Below, in pieces: positions 1-5,095 of a DNA stretch of 5,095 nt. Every line of letters begins with the position of its first letter. The stretch's first letter is position 1. Source of the DNA: Flavobacteriia bacterium (GTDB taxonomy: Bacteria > Bacteroidota > Bacteroidia > Flavobacteriales > Flavobacteriaceae); contig QNYL01000182.1 of assembly GCA_003973375.1 (NCBI GenBank), forward strand, positions 1-5,095. Direction: 5' to 3'. Made by a program: the position numbers and the translations under genes. The notes under the pieces are model-generated. The model ran no database searches and was not told the DNA's origin. It saw only the letters and a program-made list of their open reading frames with translations.

Positions 1-19
1 CTACTTTTGAGACCAATAA

Positions 20-40
20 AAAACCGTGTGGTTTTCTTTC
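20..40 (+). terminator. Possible weak intrinsic terminator
   Basis: AAAACC (20-25) can pair with GGTTTT (30-35) around a GTGT loop, and the pyrimidine run CTTTCTTT follows. This could end transcription of a plus-strand gene lying left of the window. The stem has only six pairs, four of them A-T, so the call is weak. Confidence 0.27.
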
Positions 41-195
41 TTTACTCCGATATAATTGTTTATTAGTTCTATATAGTCAGGAAAAAGCGGAAGTCTTGTT
101 TGAGGTATATTGGGGTCATTTTAAAATCCGAGACCAAAATTATAGTTTTTTCTCATTGCACTGTAACAAAGATTGTTAACTTTTGAAAAATAGTA

Positions 196-218
196 AGGGG
201 TCAGGTGGTCTGACTTTT
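196..218 (+). other. Hairpin with wobble-extended stem
   Basis: GTCAG (200-204) pairs with CTGAC (210-214) around a five-base loop. In plus-strand RNA the stem extends by three G-U pairs and one A-U pair (196-199 with 215-218), giving nine pairs that end in UUUU. It resembles a weak terminator, but no gene is seen just before it. Confidence 0.35.
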
Positions 219-239
219 GGATAATTTTACGAATAGTTA

Positions 240-268
240 AGCTCCTACGGAGCTGTTTTGTACAACAG
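240..268. repeat. GCTCC-TAC-GGAGC palindrome with overlapping second hairpin
   Basis: AGCTCC (240-245) and GGAGCT (249-254) form a perfect six-pair stem with a TAC loop. CTGTT (253-257) and AACAG (264-268) form a second five-pair stem that shares bases 253-254, so the two cannot both be complete. From memory, short palindromes with the GCTCCKWMGGAGC pattern recur between genes in many Bacteroidota genomes. That could not be checked here. Confidence 0.45.
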
Positions 269-325
269 GTTAGACGAAAACCTAAGGAAATATTATGAAA
301 TAAGTTGATGGAAATAACGAATTTA

Positions 326-398
326 TTTTTTTCATTATCAAGGGAAAATATTCAAGCATAGCCTAAGCTATGATTTAATATTTTAACGATGAAAAAGG
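326..398. other. Long imperfect palindrome, possible structured RNA or DNA element
   Basis: A strong core hairpin has CATAGC (357-362) paired with GCTATG (367-372) around a CTAA loop. Below a small internal loop, AAAATATT (345-352) pairs perfectly with AATATTTT (377-384), with AA/TT pairs between. After an asymmetric bulge, TTTTTCAT (328-335) pairs with ATGAAAAA (389-396), and two more G-U pairs are possible. The structure lies upstream of the predicted yicC transcription start, so it is not a yicC leader. No U-run follows on either strand. It could be a small RNA, a relic inverted repeat or a DNA structural element. Confidence 0.45.
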
Positions 399-452
399 AA
401 AAAGAACGAGTTAATATAGCAAGTTTTCTGTAATAATTCCTAAGGAAGAAGC

Positions 453-490
453 ATTCTGAGTTGTGCGTTTTTATGTAACTTTGCAAATAT
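453..490 (+). promoter_or_regulatory. Promoter of the yicC-gmk-nadD operon
   Basis: TAACTTTG at 476-483 matches the Bacteroidota -7 element TAnnTTTG exactly. It ends 21 bases before the yicC ATG, which predicts a very short, A/T-rich leader starting near 490. The -33 element is less clear: TTCTG at 454-458 lies 17 bases upstream and only partly fits the TTG consensus. Position and the exact -7 match make this the best promoter in the window. Confidence 0.6.
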
Positions 491-504
491 TTTAAAAACA
501 TCCT

Positions 505-1359
505 ATGATCCAGTCAATGACAGGTTATGGTAAGATCAACAAGATTCTTGCTAATAAAAAAATAACCGTTGAAATAAAATCTTTAAATAGTAAGAATCTC
601 GATATTAATACCCGTATCCCTTCAGTTTACAGGGAAAAAGATATTGAAATCAGAAAAATGCTTGCTAAAAATCTGATGCGTGGGAAGATAGAATTCTCCA
701 TCTATGTTGAGAATACAGGCGAGAATGCATCGGCAGTTATCAATAAAAATATTGTTTCAGGTTATATGGAGCAACTTAAAGATCTCAATACAGGTTCCGA
801 TGATCTTTTAGCCATCGCTATGCGTTTACCTGATGTGCTGAAAGCTGAAAGGGAAGAATTGAATGAAGAAGAGTGGAATCAGGTATACGCCATGATTCTG
901 GAAGCGATAGAAAAATTGCAGGAGTATAGAAAAGATGAGGGAGAAGTATTAAAAGCAGATTTTATTTTGCACTTAAATAATATACAACATATGCTGGATG
1001 AGATCCTGAAGATCGATAAGGAAAGACTGGATGCGGTAAGGGAGAAATTGCTTAAGGCTATCAGTGAGATCGAAGTGAACTACGATGAGAACAGATACGA
1101 GCAAGAACTGCTGTATTATATTGAAAAACTGGATATTACAGAAGAAAAAGTACGATTAGGGAATCATCTCGACTATTTTAAAATGGAATTGGAGTCGGAA
1201 GTTTCCAACGGAAAGAAACTGGCCTTTATCAGTCAGGAGATGGGCAGGGAGATCAATACGATCGGCTCTAAAGCCAATTATGCTCCCATGCAAAAGCTTG
1301 TGGTTCAAATGAAAGATGATCTGGAAAAGATCAAAGAACAATTGTTAAATATTCTGTAG
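505..1359 (+). CDS. yicC: YicC family endoribonuclease
   Basis: This is a YicC/YloC family protein. Members act as endoribonucleases in the cytoplasm; E. coli YicC is linked to turnover of the small RNA RyhB. The start shows the family signature SMTGYGK (residues 4-10), then EIKSLNSKNLD (23-33), which fits the YicC N-terminal domain. A helical, charged middle follows. The C-terminal domain (DUF1732) shows RYEQELLYYIEKLDITEEK (197-215), RLGNHLDYF (217-225) and GKKLAFISQEMGREINTIG (236-254) followed by SKAN. Glu245, Arg248 and Glu249 fall in the most conserved block. At 284 residues it matches the family's usual length of about 290, and it is intact. The ATG at 505 is chosen because the signature begins two residues after it and a good promoter sits just upstream. 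It is first in an operon with gmk, a common partner of yicC in many bacteria. Its RNA targets in this organism are unknown. Confidence 0.96.
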   Translation: MIQSMTGYGKINKILANKKITVEIKSLNSKNLDINTRIPSVYREKDIEIRKMLAKNLMRGKIEFSIYVENTGENASAVINKNIVSGYMEQLKDLNTGSDDLLAIAMRLPDVLKAEREELNEEEWNQVYAMILEAIEKLQEYRKDEGEVLKADFILHLNNIQHMLDEILKIDKERLDAVREKLLKAISEIEVNYDENRYEQELLYYIEKLDITEEKVRLGNHLDYFKMELESEVSNGKKLAFISQEMGREINTIGSKANYAPMQKLVVQMKDDLEKIKEQLLNIL

Positions 1360-1932
1360 ATGAAAGAAGGTAAATTGATCGTTTTTTCGGCTCCTTCAGG
1401 TTCCGGTAAAACCACCATTGTACAACATCTGCTGCAGCAAAAAGATCTAAATCTGGCATTTTCCATTTCTGCCACTTCACGTGAAAAACGAGGACAGGAA
1501 ATTCACGGGAAGGATTACTATTTTATCACTGTGGATGAGTTTAAGGAACATATCAAAAATGATGATTTCCTGGAGTGGGAAGAAGTTTATCACAATAATT
1601 TTTATGGCACTTTAAAATCGGAAGTAGAAAGGATCTGGAGTGAAGGAAAGCACGCTGTTTTTGATATTGATGTGGTGGGCGGACTTTCGATAAAATACAA
1701 ATTTCCCAACAGAACACTGGCTGTTTTTGTGAAGCCTCCATCTTTGGAAGAAATGGAAAGACGTTTGCGCAACAGAAACACAGATCCGGAAGAGAAAATT
1801 CTCGAACGTGTGGCAAAAGCCAAAAGAGAAATGAAATTTTCTCCTGATTTTGACGTGATCCTGGTTAATGATAATCTGGAAAAGGCTAAAAAAGAAGCTT
1901 ATCAGCTGGTAAAAGAATTTATTGAAAAATAA
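1360..1932 (+). CDS. gmk: Guanylate kinase
   Basis: Guanylate kinase transfers phosphate from ATP to GMP, giving GDP for GTP, dGTP and signalling nucleotides, in the cytoplasm. The P-loop is APSGSGKTT (11-19). The GMP-binding part shows S37, R41 and R44 and the block GKDYYF (50-55), followed by FLEWEEV (70-76) and YGT (82-84). DIDVVGG (102-108) matches the conserved DIDxxG block. The lid region follows FVKPPS (123-128) with RRLRNRNTD (134-142) and later R150. At 190 residues it is a normal full-length enzyme. The usual G of the PGE step in the GMP loop is Q46 here, probably harmless. The ATG follows the yicC stop codon directly with no spacer, so translation is probably coupled to yicC. No Shine-Dalgarno sequence is visible, as is common in Bacteroidota. 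Confidence 0.98.
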   Translation: MKEGKLIVFSAPSGSGKTTIVQHLLQQKDLNLAFSISATSREKRGQEIHGKDYYFITVDEFKEHIKNDDFLEWEEVYHNNFYGTLKSEVERIWSEGKHAVFDIDVVGGLSIKYKFPNRTLAVFVKPPSLEEMERRLRNRNTDPEEKILERVAKAKREMKFSPDFDVILVNDNLEKAKKEAYQLVKEFIEK

Positions 1933-1943
1933 GTATATCCTTT

Positions 1944-2522
1944 ATGAAAACTGGACTTTTTTTCGGTTCGTTTAACCCGATCCATATCGGGCATCTGATC
2001 ATAGCCAATCATCTGGTGGAATATTCAGATCTGGATGAGGTTTGGTTTGTGGTTACGCCTCACAATCCTTTTAAGGAAAAGAGATCGCTGCTGGCTGATC
2101 ATCACCGTTACAGAATGGTTCTTGAGGCCACAGAAGATTATCCTAAATTAAAACCCTCTAAAATCGAATGGGGTTTACCGCAGCCTAACTATACCGTTAA
2201 TACACTGGCTTATCTTGATGAGAAATATCCTGAACATCAGTTTAACCTGATTATGGGAGAGGATAATTTACGCAGTTTTCATAAATGGAAGAACTATGAA
2301 GTGATTCTGGAAAACTATCATATCTATGTTTATCCCCGTATTTCTGATCAAAAAATTGTTCCTGAACTGATAAATCATCCGAAGATCCACAGCGTTAAGG
2401 CACCGATTGTAGAGATCTCTTCAACATTTATCCGTAAAGCAATTCCCGATGGGAAAAATATTCGCCCGTTACTTCCTGAAAAGGTATGGAAATACCTTGA
2501 TGAAATGAATTTTTACAGATAA
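1944..2522 (+). CDS. nadD: Nicotinate-nucleotide adenylyltransferase
   Basis: NadD joins nicotinate mononucleotide and ATP to make deamido-NAD, the step before NAD synthetase, in the cytoplasm. The nucleotidyltransferase signature is GSFNPIHIGH (8-17), with His14 and His17 as the HxGH pair. Further family motifs are PHNPFK (39-44), YTVNTL (83-88), IMGEDNL (103-109) with Trp115 in the WKNYEVI segment, and ISSTFIR (158-164), which contacts the ATP phosphates. The chain ends in a typical YLDEMNFY helix. At 192 residues it is full length. It starts 11 bases after gmk and is the last gene of the operon. I prefer the bacterial NadD assignment over other nucleotidyltransferases because of the YTxxTL and ISSTxIR motifs. 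Confidence 0.97.
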   Translation: MKTGLFFGSFNPIHIGHLIIANHLVEYSDLDEVWFVVTPHNPFKEKRSLLADHHRYRMVLEATEDYPKLKPSKIEWGLPQPNYTVNTLAYLDEKYPEHQFNLIMGEDNLRSFHKWKNYEVILENYHIYVYPRISDQKIVPELINHPKIHSVKAPIVEISSTFIRKAIPDGKNIRPLLPEKVWKYLDEMNFYR

Positions 2523-2560
2523 CTCTTAAATCTTTCAGAATGAATCAAAAAGGAGTTTTT
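2521..2560 (+). terminator. Weak candidate terminator after nadD
   Basis: AACTCTT (2521-2527) can pair with AGGAGTT (2551-2557) with one G-U pair, and a run of five T (2556-2560) ends the structure. The loop is about 23 bases, much longer than usual, and the element overlaps the nadD stop. No stronger terminator is visible after the operon. Confidence 0.22.
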
Positions 2561-2834
2561 AATAAAATGTTCCTGTTTTGGTTTTACTCTGTAAAGATGC
2601 GCTACCGGATGTAGTGCGGCTGGTCGATTTGGGTAACCTTAGGGTTTTGGAATTAGAATATCTGGGTCTCTTATGGGGGAATCTCTTTCCGGGGAGGAAA
2701 AATATACTTTGATTATCTAAAACTGGAAGAATATACCAATGAATATCAGTTTGATATAATTTTACACGGAAAAATCTTACAGATTCTTCTCCCGCATTGC
2801 ACCAGCTAAGCAGATGGCTTTTAAGGTGAAATAA
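2540..2834 (+). pseudogene. Probable decayed small gene between nadD and recJ
   Basis: One plus-strand frame starts with ATG at 2540 (MNQKGVFNKMF...) and is cut by TAG at 2612-2614 and TAG at 2654-2656. It then reads as convincing protein from 2657, with segments NIWVSYGGISFRGGKIYFDY and LKLEEYTNEYQFDIILHGK. Around 2770-2776 the sense moves to another frame, which continues SYRFFSRIAPAKQMAFKVK to a TAA at 2832-2834. Joining these gives a product of about 97 residues with an aromatic, partly hydrophobic start and a basic end. The higher G+C here compared with the AT-rich DNA after 2840 also suggests former coding sequence. The family is not recognised. It begins 17 bases after nadD in the same direction, so it may once have been the next operon gene. 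The opposite-strand open frame over the same region reads as Ser/Arg/Lys-rich nonsense. Confidence 0.45.
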
Positions 2835-2860
2835 AAAAAACAAAAAACCATCAAAAATCT

Positions 2861-2901
2861 TAATCTTTCAAAAATCAAGCACTTTATAGACAAACACTAA
2901 T
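2861..2901 (+). repeat. 41-base direct repeat, copy A
   Basis: This segment matches 4971-5011 at 38 of 41 positions in the same orientation; the differences are at 2867, 2882 and 2893. The shared core includes AAAATCAAGC and TTTATAGACA. Weaker similarity extends about ten bases to the left. Copy A also repeats the 9-mer TCAAAAATC internally (2851-2859 and 2868-2876). It is probably a member of a dispersed intergenic repeat family. Confidence 0.75.
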
Positions 2902-2968
2902 TACGCTAATTTATGGAATTTATCTAAATAGTTGCATAAAAACGCGAAAAGATGTCTTTTTTAGCATT

Positions 2969-2985
2969 TATTAATCTGATTAATA
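2969..2985. promoter_or_regulatory. Operator-like palindrome upstream of recJ
   Basis: TATTAATC and GATTAATA form a perfect inverted repeat with eight-base arms around a single T. Its shape would suit a dimeric repressor. It lies about 170 bases before recJ, and such AT-only palindromes can arise by chance here. Confidence 0.25.
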
Positions 2986-3109
2986 CGTTATTATAATAGA
3001 AGTATGCATTTTTTGCAAAATAATTAAATCTAATCTTAAAGAAAAAATTTAGTCTTTTTGAAAATTCATGTTAACATTGCGTTTATTTTAACATTAATAT
3101 ACAGACAAT

Positions 3110-3128
3110 TTGTTTTATTTTGGACTAA
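3110..3128 (+). promoter_or_regulatory. Weak candidate recJ promoter
   Basis: TTATTTTG at 3115-3122 is one mismatch from the Bacteroidota -7 element TAnnTTTG and ends 32 bases before the recJ ATG. No TTG lies at a suitable distance upstream for a -33 element. An alternative is TTTTTG (3055-3060) with TATTTTAA (3084-3091), spaced 23 bases, which is also imperfect. A promoter is expected because recJ stands alone behind a long AT-rich gap. Confidence 0.27.
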
Positions 3129-3154
3129 GTTACTAACTCTTAAGATTTATAAAT

Positions 3155-4855
3155 ATGCGCTGGGAAAAATTACCATCACCGGAAAAGGAGAAGGTTAATC
3201 AGCTTGCCGAAGAGCTTAAAATTGATAAGTACCTGTCAAAGATCTTGGTACAGCGCGGTGTGGAAACCTTTGATCAGGCACGTAAATTCTTTAAGCCTAC
3301 GCTTGATGATCTATACGATCCGTTTTTGATGAAGGATATGGATAAAGCAGTGAGCAGGATCGAAAAAGCCATAGAGAATAATGAAAATATCCTTATCTAC
3401 GGAGATTATGATGTGGATGGTACAACAGCCGTTACGCTGGTATCAACCTTTTTAAAAAACAACTATCCTAAAGTGGCCACCTATATTCCCGACAGATACC
3501 GGGAAGGGTACGGCATTTCTTTTACCGGGATCGATTTTGCCCATGACAATGATATTTCTCTTGTTATTGCCTTGGATTGCGGCATCAAGGCCAATGATAA
3601 AATAGATTATGCCAACAAGAAAAATATTGATTTTATTATTTGCGATCATCACCGGCCGGGAGATAAATTACCTGAAGCAGTAGCTGTTCTCGATCCAAAA
3701 CGCGATGATTGTCAATATCCTTTTAAAGAATTACCCGGCTGTGGTATCGGTTTCAAACTGATTCAGGCTATGGCCGAAAAGAAAGGTGAAACCATACATT
3801 CCCTGCTTCCTTATTTAGATCTTGTCGTTACAGCGATTGCTGCGGATATTGTTCCTTTAACAGATGAAAACAGGGTTTTGGCAACCTTTGGATTACAAGT
3901 GATCAATGCCAACCCAAGACCCGGTATCAGAGCTATTACAGAACAAATGAAAAAGGATATCCTGACCATTACCGATGTGGTGTTTCAGATCGCTCCACGG
4001 ATCAACGCAGCCGGAAGAATGAAACACGGATTGTATGCGGTAGAATTGTTATCGGAAAGAAATTATAAAAAAGCACTGGAATATGCAAAAGCGATCGAAG
4101 TTTTTAATTCTGACCGCAAAGATCTGGATAAAGAAATTACCAAAGAAGCCCTGATCCAGATTGAAGGCAATCAGGAAGAAAAGAACTATTCAACGGTAGT
4201 TTGTCGTGAAGAATGGCATAAAGGAGTGATCGGGATCGTGGCTTCACGACTTATAGAAAAATATTATCGCCCGACCATTGTTTTTACACTTAGCGGAGAT
4301 AAACTTACAGGTTCAGCACGGTCAGTCAAAGGATTTGATATTTATGATGCCATTGAAAAATGCAGCGAATATATTGAACAGTTTGGCGGGCATAAATATG
4401 CAGCGGGTCTGACGATCCTGCCTGAGAATTATACTTTATTCAAGAATAAATTTGAAGAAGTAGTAAAAGAAAGTATCTCTGAGGAGATGTTGATTCCACA
4501 GATCACCATTGATTCTGAGATTCCACTTCATGAGATCACGCCAAAATTTCTAAGGATCCTGAAACGACTCGGTCCTTTTGGCCCAAGAAATATGAAGCCC
4601 GTTTTTGAATCTTCCGGTTTAAGAGATAACGGGTATGGAAAAACCGTTGGAAATGATGGAGATCATTTAAAGCTCAGTATTATTAAAGGTTCTGATACTA
4701 ATACATATCAGGCTATTGGTTTCGGACTTGGTTACAAATATCCTTTGATAAAAAATGGTCTTTCTTTTAAAGCTGCTTTTACCATTGAAGAAAACCATTG
4801 GAATGGAATGACGAATCTTCAGCTGAATATAAAAGATATTAAGAAAGAGAAGTGA
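3155..4855 (+). CDS. recJ: Single-stranded-DNA-specific exonuclease RecJ
   Basis: RecJ degrades single-stranded DNA 5' to 3' and acts in recombinational repair (RecF pathway), mismatch repair and base excision repair. The DHH-family metal-binding residues are all present: GDYDVDG (83-89) with Asp84, Asp86 and Asp88; Asp141 in LVIALDCGI (137-145); DHH at 164-166; and Asp231 in AIAADIVPL. RINAAGRM (282-289) follows. The DHHA1 part shows EWHKGVIGIVASRL (353-366), SARS (387-390) and GGHKYAAGL (411-419). The C-terminal OB-fold segment contains GPFGPRNMKPVF (473-484). At 566 residues it is close to E. coli RecJ (577) and looks intact. The ATG at 3155 is chosen because the N-terminus MRWEKL resembles the usual RecJ start. 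The stop codon is embedded in the first unit of a 7-base tandem array. Confidence 0.98.
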   Translation: MRWEKLPSPEKEKVNQLAEELKIDKYLSKILVQRGVETFDQARKFFKPTLDDLYDPFLMKDMDKAVSRIEKAIENNENILIYGDYDVDGTTAVTLVSTFLKNNYPKVATYIPDRYREGYGISFTGIDFAHDNDISLVIALDCGIKANDKIDYANKKNIDFIICDHHRPGDKLPEAVAVLDPKRDDCQYPFKELPGCGIGFKLIQAMAEKKGETIHSLLPYLDLVVTAIAADIVPLTDENRVLATFGLQVINANPRPGIRAITEQMKKDILTITDVVFQIAPRINAAGRMKHGLYAVELLSERNYKKALEYAKAIEVFNSDRKDLDKEITKEALIQIEGNQEEKNYSTVVCREEWHKGVIGIVASRLIEKYYRPTIVFTLSGDKLTGSARSVKGFDIYDAIEKCSEYIEQFGGHKYAAGLTILPENYTLFKNKFEEVVKESISEEMLIPQITIDSEIPLHEITPKFLRILKRLGPFGPRNMKPVFESSGLRDNGYGKTVGNDGDHLKLSIIKGSDTNTYQAIGFGLGYKYPLIKNGLSFKAAFTIEENHWNGMTNLQLNIKDIKKEK

Positions 4856-4928
4856 GTGGTGAGTTTTGAGTGTTGAGTGGTGAGTTTTGAGTGTTGAGTT
4901 TTGAGTGGTGAGTGTTTAGTGATGAGCG
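4852..4928 (+). repeat. 7-base tandem repeat array (KTGAGTK x11)
   Basis: Eleven consecutive heptamers run from 4852 to 4928. Nine fit KTGAGTK (GTGAGTG, GTGAGTT, TTGAGTG or TTGAGTT); the last two, TTTAGTG and ATGAGCG, are worn. A 21-base higher-order unit repeats at 4859-4879 and 4880-4900 with one difference. The tract has only one C (4927). It begins one base before the recJ TGA and fades into TGATGTG-like units up to about 4960. The minus strand of the tract has no stop codons. Confidence 0.92.
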
Positions 4929-4970
4929 GTGAAATGGTGATGTGCTGATGTGATGTTGATTCATAAATAA

Positions 4971-5011
4971 TAATCTATCAAAAATCAAGCAATTTATAGA
5001 CAGACACTAAT
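4971..5011 (+). repeat. 41-base direct repeat, copy B
   Basis: This is the second copy of the repeat at 2861-2901, exactly 2110 bases downstream, with three substitutions (4977, 4992 and 5003). Together the copies bracket recJ in the same orientation. Copy B lies between the heptamer array and the promoter of the next gene, 65 bases before the likely start at 5077. Confidence 0.75.
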
Positions 5012-5041
5012 ATTAACCCGAAAAATTCACCTCTAAGCTAA

Positions 5042-5049
5042 TATTTTTG
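5042..5049 (+). promoter_or_regulatory. Promoter -7 element of the gene starting at 5077
   Basis: TATTTTTG matches the Bacteroidota -7 consensus TAnnTTTG exactly and ends 27 bases before ATG at 5077, a spacing like that at yicC. No clear TTG is found about 20 bases upstream, so the -33 element is weak or absent. Confidence 0.5.
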
Positions 5050-5076
5050 CACCAATTTACTTGATATCAATATTTT

Positions 5077-5095
5077 ATGATGAAAATTTTTAAAT
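5077..5095 (+). CDS. Start of a downstream gene, cut by the window edge
   Basis: ATG at 5077 (or the next ATG at 5080) opens a frame reading MMKIFK before the sequence ends. A start is inferred from the exact -7 promoter element at suitable distance and from the AT-rich sequence just before it. An MK-rich beginning is common, including in signal peptides, but six residues cannot show a function. Confidence 0.4.

Larger units (their letters stand above)
1..351 (-). pseudogene. Possible degraded minus-strand coding remnant
   Basis: On the minus strand one frame is open from 351 down to 124 (76 codons), has a TAA at 121-123, then stays open for 39 codons to a TAG at 1-3. The last part reads like protein, with stretches such as LFPDYIELINNYIG and a hydrophilic end ENHTVFYWSQK. 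There is no start codon for a full-length product; the only in-frame ATG gives a short peptide ending at the TAA. I do not recognise a family. It may be the worn end of a lost gene or mobile element, or chance openness in AT-rich DNA. The hairpins at 196-268 lie inside this frame, which argues for non-coding DNA. Confidence 0.22.
1..504. other. Intergenic region upstream of yicC, no clear gene
   Basis: No intact gene is visible over about 500 bases. The region holds a weak terminator-like hairpin near its left edge, a broken minus-strand reading frame (351 to 1), a run of hairpins between 196 and 398, and the yicC promoter near 476. An open plus-strand frame also runs from 3 to 179 (58 codons and a TAA). 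Its translation is rich in Cys, Phe and Leu and does not look like a protein end, so I do not call it. Confidence 0.6.
2835..3154. other. AT-rich intergenic region upstream of recJ
   Basis: This 320-base stretch has no gene. It holds one copy of a 41-base repeat (2861-2901), a 17-base perfect palindrome (2969-2985), two TTAACATT direct repeats (3071-3078 and 3088-3095), and probably the recJ promoter near its right end. Confidence 0.6.

Noticed and set aside
3..179. Plus-strand 58-codon open frame at the left edge, possibly the end of an upstream gene
   Set aside because: The translation is Cys- and Phe-rich with no recognisable motif; the minus strand of the same DNA reads more like protein, and neither is secure.
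1156..1341. Minus-strand open frame inside yicC
   Set aside because: It lies wholly opposite the conserved YicC C-terminal domain and has no recognisable features.
1553..1823. Two minus-strand open frames inside gmk
   Set aside because: Both overlap the conserved guanylate kinase core on the other strand; they are shadow frames.
2559..2843. 94-codon minus-strand open frame opposite the nadD-recJ relic
   Set aside because: Its translation is Ser/Arg/Lys-rich without domain character, and the plus strand of the same region gives more protein-like segments. It looks like a shadow of the decayed gene.
3452..3652. Minus-strand open frame inside recJ
   Set aside because: It is antisense to the catalytic DHH region of RecJ and has no independent support.
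4852..4960. The tandem array as a CRISPR array or G-quadruplex tract
   Set aside because: Units are 7 bases with no spacers, and there are no runs of three or more G, so neither applies.
2861..5011. The 41-base repeats as ends of a transposon carrying recJ
   Set aside because: They are direct rather than inverted, no transposase lies between them, and recJ is a core gene of normal composition.

Overview
The window looks like ordinary chromosome of a member of the Bacteroidota, most likely a flavobacterium of the Chryseobacterium/Elizabethkingia type. The reasons are AT-rich intergenic DNA, start codons without clear Shine-Dalgarno sequences, two exact matches to the Bacteroidota -7 promoter element TAnnTTTG just ahead of predicted starts, and Bacteroidota-style protein motifs such as GSFNPIHIGH in NadD. 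The genus is an inference from general knowledge; no search was run.

Layout. Positions 1-504 hold no clear gene. They contain several hairpins, including a long imperfect palindrome at about 326-398, and a minus-strand reading frame broken by one stop (351 to 1) that could be coding debris. Positions 505-2522 are a tight plus-strand operon: yicC (endoribonuclease family), gmk (guanylate kinase) and nadD (nicotinate-nucleotide adenylyltransferase). YicC and gmk abut with no spacer; gmk and nadD are 11 bases apart. A good promoter lies at 476-483. Positions 2523-3154 hold what looks like a decayed small gene (2540-2834), then a very AT-rich stretch with a dispersed repeat and palindromes. Positions 3155-4855 are recJ, the single-strand-specific 5'-3' exonuclease. 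Positions 4852-4928 are a 7-base tandem array that begins on the recJ stop codon. It is followed by a second copy of the 41-base repeat found upstream of recJ, then a strong -7 element at 5042-5049 and the probable first codons of another gene at 5077.

Function. The operon joins RNA turnover (YicC), GMP to GDP phosphorylation (Gmk) and NAD synthesis (NadD), a housekeeping grouping. RecJ serves DNA repair and recombination and seems to be transcribed separately. The four complete genes look intact, with their key residues. I see no undescribed defence, CRISPR or mobile system. The points worth a second look are in the intergenic DNA: the heptamer array, the 41-base repeats bracketing recJ, the nadD-recJ gene relic, and the structured region upstream of yicC.
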